Below, one piece after another: positions 14,778-23,108 of a stretch of DNA of 27,049 nt (position 1 is the first letter of the stretch; the number at the start of each line of letters is the position of its first letter). Both the position numbers and the translations under genes were made by a program. Below the pieces are notes generated by a model, which was not told the DNA's origin, did no database searches, and was given only the letters and a program-made list of their open reading frames with translations. The stretch is from CAZJYC01 sp964550165 (GTDB lineage Bacteria > Acidobacteriota > Aminicenantia > Aminicenantales > Aminicenantaceae), in assembly GCA_964550165.1 (NCBI GenBank), contig CAZJYC010000032.1, positions 1 to 27,049 of the forward strand. The letters are read 5' to 3'.

Positions 14778-17700
14778 ATGACAAACCTAAAAATGAGGAG
14801 CAAAGGGATGGCCGGTTTCTGGTCCGTGGCCGCTTTATCCATTTTTCTCGTCATAGGATTGACGCAGAGTTTTACCCAGGACATCAATCCTGATATCTAC
14901 AGCCAGCTCCGCTACCGCTATATCGGACCCCCGGGAAACCGGACTTCAGCCGTGGTCGGGGTGCCCGGTGACCCGATGGTCTATTACGTCGGTGCTGCAT
15001 CCGGGGGGATCTGGAAGTCTATCGATGCCGGCAATATCTGGTTCCCGGTGTTTGATGACCAGCTGGCTCAGTCCATCGGCGCCTTGGCTGTTGCGCCGTC
15101 CAACCCCAGTGTCCTCTGGGCAGGTACCGGCGAAGCTTTTGTCCGTAGCAATATATCCATCGGAAACGGCGTCTACAAGTCCACGGACGCAGGCCGAACA
15201 TGGAAGCACATGGGGCTGGACATGACCGGCCGGATCGGCCGTGTCGTCATTCACCCCAATGACCCGGATATTGTTTTGGTGGCGGCTCTGGGGCACTGCT
15301 ATGGTCCCCAGAAAGAGCGGGGCATTTTCCGCACCACTGACGGCGGCGAAACCTGGCAGCATGTGCTCTTCGTGGATGAGAACACCGGATGTTTCGAGAT
15401 CGCCATGAATCCCAGCAACCCGAGGATTCTGTTCGCCGGGATGTGGCCCTTGATCATCAGGACCTATGGAAGAGAGAGCGGAGGACCGAACGGCGGAATC
15501 TGGAAATCCACAGACGGCGGAGTGACTTGGAAACGCCTCACCGGTCACGGGCTTCCCGATCCGCCGATAGGGAAAGTTGGCATCGCCATTGCCCAGAGCA
15601 ATCCCGATGTCGTCTACGCCTTGATCGAGACCGGACATCCGAACCGCGGAGTCCTCTGGCGCTCGAGCGACGGCGGCGAGAACTGGCGGCTTGTGAGCTA
15701 CAACCGCATCCTGAACGAAAGGCCGCATTATGCCTCCAGAGTCATGGTCAATCCAGGGGATGAGAACGAAGTCTATTTTGCCGCCAACAGCCAGAGCCGG
15801 ACATTGGACGGAGGCTATACTTCAGAGACGGTGCGCTGGGCCGGAGACTGCCACGATATGTGGGCTGACCCCAAAGACCCGAACCGGTTCATGATCAGCA
15901 ATGACGGCGGGGTCATCATCACCCGGAATCGAGGCGAAACCTGGCAGAGAATAGTCCTGCCCATTGCCCAGATGTATCATGTCTATGTGGATAACCAGAT
16001 TCCGTACTATGTCTACGGCGGCATGCAGGACGGTCCAGCCTATAAAGGTCCCAGCACGGGTGGCTTCGCCCGGTTTGGCCGCGGCGAATCTCAATGGCAG
16101 ACAACAGCCGGAGGAGAGTGCGGCTTCATCATTCCAGACCCCGTTGATCCCAACATCGTCTGGGGAGGAAGCTACAACGCCATGCTGGAGCGGGCTGACT
16201 ACCGGACAGGGCATATCAACACCGTCCATGTCTGCCCGGAATCCATCTACGGCTCCCATGCGAGCATTGTCAAGTATCGCTTCAACTGGACCTTCCCCAT
16301 CCACATTTCGCCGCATGACCATAACAAAGTCTATGTGGGAAGCCAGTATGTGCACATGACCACTGACAAAGGACGGAGCTGGACTATCATCAGTCCTGAT
16401 CTGAGCACCAATGATCCGAGCAAGATGGGGCCCTCAGGAGGGTTGACCAGGGACAACCTGGCTGTCGAGTACGGATGCGTGGTTTTTGCCATTGCCGAGT
16501 CGCCAAAGGAAGAAGGCTGCATCTGGGCCGGAACGAACGACGGGCTGGTGCATGTGACGCGGGACGACGGCAAGACCTGGACCAATGTCACCAGGAATAT
16601 CCCCAACCTTCCGGCCTGGGGGACAATCAGCAACATCGAGCCTTCGCGCTACGACGCCGGCACGGCCTACATCACTGTCGATTTCCACCAGATGAACAAC
16701 CGCGACCCGTTCGTCTACAAGACCACCAACTACGGCAAGAGCTGGAAGTCCATCAGCGCGGATATCCCCAGGAGTGTGTTCAGCTATTGCCACTGGATCC
16801 ATGAAGACCCGGTGAGGAAGGGGCTGCTCTACCTGGGAACGGAGAATGCCATCTATGTTTCGTTCAATGACGGAGCGAGCTGGCTTCCGCTTCAGAACAA
16901 TCTTCCCCATGCGCCGGTCCATCACATGGTGGTTCAGGAGCATTTCAGCGACCTGGTGGTCGGCACCTACGGCCGCGGCTTCTGGATAATGGATGATATC
17001 ACTCCCCTGCAGCAGCTTTCAGACAAGGTCCTCAAATCAGACATTCACCTCTTCAAACCGCGAGATGCCTACAGGCTGCACAGCATTGCCGGTGGGCCCA
17101 GCGTCTTTCCTCATGCCAATATCAATTACTATCTTAGATCAACCGTGAGAGATCCGGTGCAGATCACAATACTGGATGGCGAAGGCCAGGTGGTCGACAC
17201 GCTTCGGGGAACAGGGAATGCAGGCATCAACCGGGTCATGTGGAGCCTGAGGCACCCCGGGGCAAGAGGAGCCAGGCTCAGGACCAAACCTCCGGGAAAT
17301 CCGACAGTGGTCGAGGAGAAGAGGTTCGTGACAACCTGGACGCGGGAAGGCTGGTATCCCATCCTGAGCTGGGGAACGAGCGGCGGATTTAGAGGATTCC
17401 TGGTCGCACCTGGAGAGTATACAGTGAAGCTCAGCGTTGGCGGGAAAGTCTATACGGAAAAGCTTGTGGTCAAAAAAGACCCCCGTTCAGAAGGAAGCGT
17501 CGAGGATATCGAAGCCCAGGTCAGGCTCCAGAAAGAAATCCGGGAAGACCTCAACACTGTCTCGGATATGATCAGCCAGACCGAATGGATACGGAAGCAG
17601 TTGTATGATTTCAGGGATGTTCTGAAGGCAAGCGGAAATGCCGCAGAGTTGCTGAAAGCTGCAGACGAGTTTGATAAAAAAATCCGGTCGGTGGAGGATG

Positions 17701-17981
17701 AGCTCTTCCAGCATATAATCGCAGAAGGGGACACCAAGTCCTTCCGGTATCCGCATAAACTCTACAGCAAGCTTTCTGTGCTGGCTGAAGATGTATCCAA
17801 GAACGTGGACTTTGCTCCCAACAAGCAGCAGCTTGAGGTGCACGCTGTGCTGAGGGAACGTCTGGCCGAGCAGAAAGCCCTGTATGAGGAGATTCTGGCC
17901 AAAGACCTCCCCGAGTTCAACAACATGCTCAAGCAGAAAAACATTGCCGGCATTGTTGTTCCTGAAATTCAATCCTACTGA
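14778..17981 (+). CDS. Secreted VPS10/sortilin-like Asp-box beta-propeller protein
   Basis: A 1067-residue secreted or surface protein. The signal peptide spans about residues 1-34. Ten Asp-box motifs (S/T-x-D-x-G-x-x-W, such as STDAGRTW, TTDGGETW, SSDGGENW, SFNDGASW) run from about residue 80 to 700. They mark the blades of one or two BNR/VPS10-type propellers. A short Ig/FlgD-like beta domain with GEYTVKLSVGGK follows near 877, then a helical C-terminal bundle from about 905. Such proteins are often annotated as glycosyl hydrolases, but I see no catalytic acid set that would prove an enzyme; a binding or scaffold role is equally likely. The start is the ATG at 14778, with AAAGGAGG at 14764-14771 (a TTG precedes it). 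A small GGCCC/GGGCC hairpin (14746-14763) abuts the ribosome site. Confidence 0.85.
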   Translation: MTNLKMRSKGMAGFWSVAALSIFLVIGLTQSFTQDINPDIYSQLRYRYIGPPGNRTSAVVGVPGDPMVYYVGAASGGIWKSIDAGNIWFPVFDDQLAQSIGALAVAPSNPSVLWAGTGEAFVRSNISIGNGVYKSTDAGRTWKHMGLDMTGRIGRVVIHPNDPDIVLVAALGHCYGPQKERGIFRTTDGGETWQHVLFVDENTGCFEIAMNPSNPRILFAGMWPLIIRTYGRESGGPNGGIWKSTDGGVTWKRLTGHGLPDPPIGKVGIAIAQSNPDVVYALIETGHPNRGVLWRSSDGGENWRLVSYNRILNERPHYASRVMVNPGDENEVYFAANSQSRTLDGGYTSETVRWAGDCHDMWADPKDPNRFMISNDGGVIITRNRGETWQRIVLPIAQMYHVYVDNQIPYYVYGGMQDGPAYKGPSTGGFARFGRGESQWQTTAGGECGFIIPDPVDPNIVWGGSYNAMLERADYRTGHINTVHVCPESIYGSHASIVKYRFNWTFPIHISPHDHNKVYVGSQYVHMTTDKGRSWTIISPDLSTNDPSKMGPSGGLTRDNLAVEYGCVVFAIAESPKEEGCIWAGTNDGLVHVTRDDGKTWTNVTRNIPNLPAWGTISNIEPSRYDAGTAYITVDFHQMNNRDPFVYKTTNYGKSWKSISADIPRSVFSYCHWIHEDPVRKGLLYLGTENAIYVSFNDGASWLPLQNNLPHAPVHHMVVQEHFSDLVVGTYGRGFWIMDDITPLQQLSDKVLKSDIHLFKPRDAYRLHSIAGGPSVFPHANINYYLRSTVRDPVQITILDGEGQVVDTLRGTGNAGINRVMWSLRHPGARGARLRTKPPGNPTVVEEKRFVTTWTREGWYPILSWGTSGGFRGFLVAPGEYTVKLSVGGKVYTEKLVVKKDPRSEGSVEDIEAQVRLQKEIREDLNTVSDMISQTEWIRKQLYDFRDVLKASGNAAELLKAADEFDKKIRSVEDELFQHIIAEGDTKSFRYPHKLYSKLSVLAEDVSKNVDFAPNKQQLEVHAVLRERLAEQKALYEEILAKDLPEFNNMLKQKNIAGIVVPEIQSY

Positions 17982-18142
17982 AGCAAAAAAATCGGACGTT
18001 ATAGAGTTGATCCCGGAGCGCTTTTTGCTCTACTGTGTCCTTTTTCTTTACTTCAACAGTTTTCTCTCTGAATACGGGAGCTGTCATTGAATGATGTTTT
18101 TTTGGATGAAAAATAAAGAGGAATCTGTGACGGATCTGGGCT

Positions 18143-20800
18143 TTACTGTTCGCTCTCTTCAATCCGCTTGCGCATTTCATCAACTATAGCTTTCACCTCA
18201 GCCATCATCTGTTTGAACTTCTCATCTCCATGAAGATTTTCCAATAAGGGATCTCTCATTCCTAATCGAAAGTCCCTCCAACCAGCATCGATTGCCTTTT
18301 GCAGCCATCTGGAGGCTTCTTCCTTGTTACCCTGAATGGCGTTGATGGCAGCAATATTGTAGGGGATCAACCAATATTCATTTCCTTGCTCCAGCTCCTT
18401 CTGACAGAGAAAGAGACTCTGGTTGAGCAACTTTCGTGCTTCATTCTGTCGTTCCCTTTTCCAATAGATATATCCCAGGTAAGTCAAATTCGTTTCTGTC
18501 GGTCGAATCTCAATCGATTTTTGATAATACTGTTCCGCCTGCTCATAATTTCCTGAGAGCAGCTCAGCTAAACCCGCTCTATTGAGCCCCGATAGGTAAT
18601 TGGGGACCAAGGAGAGATATTTCTGGCTGTGCTCAACAGCTTGTTTATATTTCCCTTGGGCCAAATAGCAGTCAATCAATCCGTTGTTTGCCGTAGTAAA
18701 ATCTGATTGGAGTTCTAGAGCTTTATTCAACCACTGCTCTGCCTTGGTGTAGTCATTTAAGCTAAGATAAACATTTCCAATCAAGGCATAAGGATAGGGA
18801 AACGTAGGTTCGAGGATTAATTCTTTTTTAAACCACGGCATCGCTTTATCAAATTGCCCCCTGTGGGAATAGCACGTAGCGAGGTTTCCCACAGCTTGCG
18901 CGTTGTTTGGATTGAGTTCAATTGCCTTTTGATTTGCTTCTATTGATTTTTGGTACCATCCCTTCACATAATAAGCAAGCCCGAGTGCCTTATAGCCTTC
19001 TGAGAGCTTGGGATCCAGGGAAATAGCTTTTTGGCTGGCTTTTATGGATTCATCGAGCCATTCAGGAGGATAGCCAAATCTGTTTGTCCTTTGACCATAA
19101 GAATCACCTAAGCCCGAATAGGCAAGGGCAAAACCAGGATCCAGTTCCAGCGCCTTCTTGAAAAGCTCAATCGCATTCTCGTTGTCCTGCTTTCGATAAC
19201 GGTTGTAATGCTCCCTCCCCTTGAGATAATAGTCATAAGCTGTGAGATTCTCGGTTGGCTTTCTGGCAAGCCTCTCTTTCTCCTCTGGAGAAAGTTTCGC
19301 TTTGAGAACCCTGGCAATCTGCTGGGCAATTTCACTCTGGATGGCAAAAACACTGGTAAGCTTCCGATCATAATGGTCAGACCAGACATGAAAATTATCC
19401 TCCACATTGATCAGCTGAGCGTGAATGCGGATGTTGTCCTCCTCTTTTTGAACGCTTCCTTCAAGAACCGTTGCCACACCCAGCTCTTTACTGATTTCTT
19501 TAATGTCTTTATCTGTATTCTTGTAGCGCATCACCGAAGTCCTGGAACTGACTTTCAACCCACTGATTTGAGAGAGTTTCTCGATGATGGCTTCGGTCAT
19601 GCCATCACAGAAGTATCCTTGATCTTTTTGAGGGCTTAAGTCTACCAAAGGAAGCACAGCGATTGAGGGCATCTCTGGTGTTGCAGGAGCAGGTTCCTTT
19701 TGAGGGAGAAGCTGCCAGATAATTATTGCTAACACAGCGATGGCGCCAACTACCAAAGCAGGAATGAAGAGCTTCTTCAAGCCAAAGGTGACTGTTATCT
19801 CCTTTGAGGTGATGGGCTTTCGTTTGGGCACAACCCTCTCTGTGGTAGGAATCCCTTTCTCTATGTTCTCTAACTCAGAACGGACTTCGCTCGCACTTTG
19901 ATACCTTTTATCTTTATTTTTCTCCAAACAGGCAAGTATCACACGGCTGAGAGATTCAGGGATCTGAGCATTGAGTTCTTTTGGGTCTTTCGGCATCTCG
20001 CTTTTGTGCTTCATGGCAATTCCCAATGGAGTCTCGCCTTCAAAAGGAACTCTTCCGGTCACCATCTCATAGAGAATCACTCCCAGCGAGTAAATATCTG
20101 AACGCTGGTCGACATCTTTTACTTCCGCCTGCTCGGGAGACATATACTCAGGAGTCCCGATCATCACTCCAGCACCTGTTATCCCTTTACCCATAACAGA
20201 ACGAGCTATCCCAAAATCCATGATCCGGGCATTGCCCTCTTTATCGATCATGATGTTCTGAGGCTTTAAATCCCGATGGACAATCCCAAGATGATGAGCT
20301 TCTGCCAATCCATCGCAGACCTGCTTGGCTATGAAAATTGTCTTTCCTGCACTTAGCGGCCCTGCTCTCCTGATGAAGCTCTTTAAATCCTCTCCTGGCA
20401 CATACTCCATTGTGATGAAATGTGTCCTCTCTTCCTCCATGAGTTCATACATCCGGCCCACATTCCGGTGACTGATCTTCCGGGCCAGCTTCAGTTCGTT
20501 GCTGAATCGCCCTATGGTCTTTTTATCCGAAGCAATTTCTGGTTTGATGAGTTTCAGGGCCATTTCTTCATTCAGCTTCTTATCGACCGCCCTATAGACT
20601 TTGCCCATTCCTCCTTTGCCCAGTTCTTCAATAATCTGGTAGCGCCCAGCGAAAGTGGAGCCTGTGGTTAATTCCTCTTTGGCTGCTTCGAGAGTCTCAG
20701 TGGGTGCGGAGATTTCTTCGGTGGGACCTAATTGAGTTCCACACGAACCGCAAAACCGCTGGCTGTCAGGATTTTCAAAATGACATTTAGGGCACTTCAT
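18143..20800 (-). CDS. Zinc-ribbon Ser/Thr protein kinase with TolB/FlgO-like and TPR domains
   Basis: An 885-residue membrane-spanning Hanks-type kinase. A zinc ribbon opens the protein (CPKC at 3-6, CGSC at 17-20). The kinase domain (about 54-315) has the glycine loop GKGGMGKV at 61-68, Lys83, HRDLKPQN with catalytic Asp177, DFG at 195-197 and TPEYMSPEQ; all key residues are intact. A TM helix follows at about 344-364. Outside the membrane lies a TolB-N/FlgO-like domain (MPSIAVLPLVDLSP onward, about 377-500), then about nine TPR units from 520 to the end. The downstream targets are unknown. The ribosome site is weak (CGGAA). The gene starts 22 bp after the nucleotidyltransferase remnant and faces the propeller gene convergently, with no strong terminator in the 161-bp gap. 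Confidence 0.93.
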   Translation of the reverse strand: MKCPKCHFENPDSQRFCGSCGTQLGPTEEISAPTETLEAAKEELTTGSTFAGRYQIIEELGKGGMGKVYRAVDKKLNEEMALKLIKPEIASDKKTIGRFSNELKLARKISHRNVGRMYELMEEERTHFITMEYVPGEDLKSFIRRAGPLSAGKTIFIAKQVCDGLAEAHHLGIVHRDLKPQNIMIDKEGNARIMDFGIARSVMGKGITGAGVMIGTPEYMSPEQAEVKDVDQRSDIYSLGVILYEMVTGRVPFEGETPLGIAMKHKSEMPKDPKELNAQIPESLSRVILACLEKNKDKRYQSASEVRSELENIEKGIPTTERVVPKRKPITSKEITVTFGLKKLFIPALVVGAIAVLAIIIWQLLPQKEPAPATPEMPSIAVLPLVDLSPQKDQGYFCDGMTEAIIEKLSQISGLKVSSRTSVMRYKNTDKDIKEISKELGVATVLEGSVQKEEDNIRIHAQLINVEDNFHVWSDHYDRKLTSVFAIQSEIAQQIARVLKAKLSPEEKERLARKPTENLTAYDYYLKGREHYNRYRKQDNENAIELFKKALELDPGFALAYSGLGDSYGQRTNRFGYPPEWLDESIKASQKAISLDPKLSEGYKALGLAYYVKGWYQKSIEANQKAIELNPNNAQAVGNLATCYSHRGQFDKAMPWFKKELILEPTFPYPYALIGNVYLSLNDYTKAEQWLNKALELQSDFTTANNGLIDCYLAQGKYKQAVEHSQKYLSLVPNYLSGLNRAGLAELLSGNYEQAEQYYQKSIEIRPTETNLTYLGYIYWKRERQNEARKLLNQSLFLCQKELEQGNEYWLIPYNIAAINAIQGNKEEASRWLQKAIDAGWRDFRLGMRDPLLENLHGDEKFKQMMAEVKAIVDEMRKRIEESEQ

Positions 20801-20822
20801 TTCCGTTTCTTTAAAGAATCCT

Positions 20823-21005
20823 TTATTTTCTCCTTTTGATTTCTTGTAAATATTTTAGGTCTTCTAAATCTATAGGCCTTCCAGAAGCCTTTTTCATCTT
20901 TATCATATCATCCAGAGATGGAAAAGACACTTCTGTATCCCCATATTTTGCTGCAATCTTATTCTTCCATGCCTCATCAAAAGTAATCCTTTTTGCAAAA
21001 TGACT
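20823..21005 (-). pseudogene. C-terminal remnant of a nucleotidyltransferase
   Basis: After the stop of the small partner gene, the same frame continues for 60 sense codons to a TAA. The text contains ITFDEAWKNK and SLDDMIKMKKASGRP followed by IDLEDLKYL. These are the typical last segments of stand-alone nucleotidyltransferases (the ...LIKMKxxxGRPxDxxDxxxL ending). The N-terminal GS and DxD active site is absent, and there is no start codon of its own. I infer that about the first two-thirds of the gene were deleted. It lies just before the kinase gene. Confidence 0.6.
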
Positions 21006-21215
21006 TTATTTTCTTTTAATAATCTGAGGAGTTTCTCGGTGTCCATTTTTTATTAGATTGGATTTTAGTTCTCTGGTTTTTGTCTCCATTAACAGGAATC
21101 GTTGAGACAGGTTCAGAGATGATAAGAAGTTTAACTCAAATTCAATTTCCCTTTTTTCATCTGAGTTTCTTAGGACGAGAATGCCATTATTTTCCCGAGG
21201 ATCCAAATCATTCAT
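21006..21215 (-). CDS. Small partner protein of a nucleotidyltransferase TA-like pair
   Basis: A 69-residue, charged, soluble protein. The segment LSQRFLLMETKTREL followed by GHRETPQIIKRK matches the style of short proteins encoded immediately before nucleotidyltransferases (…RxxLMxxxxxEL…GHRxPxxIIKR…), a toxin-antitoxin-like arrangement. The recognisable C-terminus is complete, so this partner seems intact. Its downstream partner is truncated (20823-21005). The ATG at 21215 has no clear ribosome site. No function is demonstrated for the family; calling it an antitoxin is inference from gene order. Confidence 0.6.
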   Translation of the reverse strand: MNDLDPRENNGILVLRNSDEKREIEFELNFLSSLNLSQRFLLMETKTRELKSNLIKNGHRETPQIIKRK

Positions 21216-21305
21216 AATGCAATTTTATCAGAATTATGTGTGAAACACTAATTTTATTAAATCCGTATTTTTCTAATTTCGAAGGCCACCCAGCCGCCTC
21301 TGAGG

Positions 21306-21371
21306 CATGAATTTCGCCTATAATGAGACCTTGTTTGCAGTTTTTTCGTTATAATGAGTTTTTTTACCGTT
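21306..21371. repeat. AT-rich promoter-proximal repeat, copy B
   Basis: Second copy of the element at 14118-14184. Two perfect TATAATGAG boxes (21319-21327 and 21350-21358) are 31 bp apart, about three helical turns. The repeat ends exactly one base before the -35 box of the decarboxylase promoter. Confidence 0.7.
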
Positions 21372-21400
21372 TTGACTCATGAAAAGCTATCTTTTACAAT
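21372..21400 (+). promoter_or_regulatory. sigma70-type promoter of the aromatic decarboxylase gene
   Basis: TTGACT (21372-21377), a 17-bp spacer and TACAAT (21395-21400). The predicted start near 21407 gives a leader of about 50 nt containing AAAGGAG 8 nt before the ATG at 21459. Confidence 0.65.
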
Positions 21401-21458
21401 GACTGATAAAGGAAATTGGATAAAGAATACCGCCATTTATTTTTAAAGGAGTGTCCTC

Positions 21459-22868
21459 ATGGATAAAGAGATATTCAAGGAGTATGGCTATAAATTTATC
21501 GATTGGGTGGCGGATTATTTGAGTGAGCTCGAAAAATATCCTGTCCTTTCTCAGGTCAAGCCCAATGACATTCGGAGGAAGCTTCCTGGCCAGCCTCCAG
21601 TTCAGGGTGAACCCATGGAAAAGATTTTTCGCGATTTTCAAAAAATCATTCTCCCGGGCATCACCCACTGGCAGCATCCCTCCTGGTTCGCCTATTTTCC
21701 GGCCAGTTCCAGCCCTCCCTCTATTTTGGCCGAATTGCTGACCGCAGGTCTTGGGGCGCAGTGCATGATTTGGCAGACCTCCCCTGCTGCCGCCGAGCTG
21801 GAAGAGGTTGTTCTGGAATGGCTGCGCCAGATGCTCGGGCTGCCAGAGGGGATGGCCGGCGTCATCCAGGATACAGCCTCGACAGCCACGCTCGTCGCTT
21901 TGCTCACAGCCAGAGAAAAGGCGACCAACTTTGAGTCTAATCAGAAAGGATTGAAGAGCCCTTTGATCGTCTATGCCTCTGAAGAAGCTCATTCCAGCGT
22001 CGAGAAAGGCGTGAAGATCGCCGGCTACGGAAAAGAGAACCTGCGCTACATCACAACCGACGAGTCTTTGGCTTTAATTCCTTCAAAGCTTGAAGAGGCC
22101 ATAGAGAACGATAAGAAAAATGGTTTGCAGCCAGCCTGCGTTGTGGCCACGCTGGGGACAACTTCCTCAACCGCCGTCGACCCTCTGCTCCCTATTGGTG
22201 AAATCTGCCACCGCCACCGCCTCTGGCTTCATGTCGATGCCGCCTTTGCCGGAACAGCCGCCATGCTGCCCGAGAAAAAATGGATGCTCGAAGGCGCCGA
22301 GTATGCGGACTCCTTTGTCTTCAACCCCCACAAGTGGATGCTGACCAATTTCGATTGCTCAGCCTATTTTGTCAAAGACCCGGGGACTTTGATTCAGACC
22401 TTTGAGATTCATCCTGAATACCTCAAGACGGGATTAGACGCAGAAGTTAAGAATTTCCGCGACTGGGGCATTCAGTTGGGGAGAAGGTTCCGGGCGCTGA
22501 AGCTCTGGTTTGTCGTCCGCTCCTATGGAGTGGAGGGGCTGCAGAGAATCATCAGAGAGCATATCCGCCTGGCCCAGATGTTCAAAGGATGGGTTGAAGA
22601 GCACAAGGATTTTGAGCTGATGGCGCCTGTTCATTTGAGCCTGGTCTGCTTTCGCCTGAACGACGGCCGGGATGAAGAGGCTCTCGCGGATTTGAACAAA
22701 CAGCTCATGGAAAGTCTGAATGAAACTGGAAAAGTCTTTCTGACCCACACCAGCTTGAAGGGGAAATATGTGTTGCGCCTGGCTATTGGCGCGAGGACAA
22801 CCGAAGAGCGTCACGTCCGTGAGGCCTGGGAGCTGATCAAATCCCAAGCCGCCAGACTGTTGAAATGA
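21459..22868 (+). CDS. Pyridoxal-phosphate-dependent aromatic-L-amino-acid decarboxylase family protein
   Basis: A 469-residue group II PLP decarboxylase, close in length and motifs to animal and plant AADC. Seen: HWQHPSWFAYFPA (70-82), GVIQDTASTATLVALL (134-149), the cofactor-stacking His178, HVDAAFAG with Asp260, and NPHKW with Schiff-base Lys292. Tyr321 in HPEYLK aligns with AADC Tyr332 (both 29 residues after the lysine). In the family this Tyr favours decarboxylation, while Phe gives aldehyde synthases. The probable reaction is decarboxylation of Trp, Tyr, Phe or Dopa to the amine and CO2 in the cytoplasm; the substrate is not resolved. It has its own promoter and a good ribosome site. 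No amino-acid/amine exchanger is adjacent. Confidence 0.92.
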   Translation: MDKEIFKEYGYKFIDWVADYLSELEKYPVLSQVKPNDIRRKLPGQPPVQGEPMEKIFRDFQKIILPGITHWQHPSWFAYFPASSSPPSILAELLTAGLGAQCMIWQTSPAAAELEEVVLEWLRQMLGLPEGMAGVIQDTASTATLVALLTAREKATNFESNQKGLKSPLIVYASEEAHSSVEKGVKIAGYGKENLRYITTDESLALIPSKLEEAIENDKKNGLQPACVVATLGTTSSTAVDPLLPIGEICHRHRLWLHVDAAFAGTAAMLPEKKWMLEGAEYADSFVFNPHKWMLTNFDCSAYFVKDPGTLIQTFEIHPEYLKTGLDAEVKNFRDWGIQLGRRFRALKLWFVVRSYGVEGLQRIIREHIRLAQMFKGWVEEHKDFELMAPVHLSLVCFRLNDGRDEEALADLNKQLMESLNETGKVFLTHTSLKGKYVLRLAIGARTTEERHVREAWELIKSQAARLLK

Positions 22869-23108
22869 TCCAACGGTCATCTTCCGTTCTGCGCGCCTTT
22901 GGTTTGATTCAGGGAGATCCAGGAATATGGAATTTGGTGTTCGCCTCGGCTGGCTGAGGGAGGCTTTGACCCGATTCTCTAATCAATCATCCAGAGAGAT
23001 TATAAAACAAGACTCAAGGAGATATTCCTGCGCTCGGGCATTGTTGACTTTATGTTTTCCCTGTGCAATCGTATGAAATGAGACAATGAGAGAGGATGAG
23101 ATTGGCCT

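Noticed and set aside
14946..16943. Long open frames on the minus strand inside the propeller gene (for example 14946-15728, 15822-16355, 16434-16943)
   Set aside because: They are antisense shadows of a clearly coding GC-rich gene; no ribosome sites and no recognisable protein features.
17982..18142. Terminators between the convergent propeller and kinase genes
   Set aside because: Only 4-5-bp hairpins (GAGC/GCTC, TCATT/AATGA) without properly placed T-runs on either strand.
21319..21355. TATAAT boxes of the AT-rich repeat as promoters
   Set aside because: No acceptable -35 hexamer lies 16-18 bp upstream of either box; a much better promoter follows at 21372-21400.
23044..23070. TTGACT upstream of the AraC-propeller gene as a promoter
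   Set aside because: No -10-like hexamer at 16-18 bp; only ATCGTA-like sequence is present.
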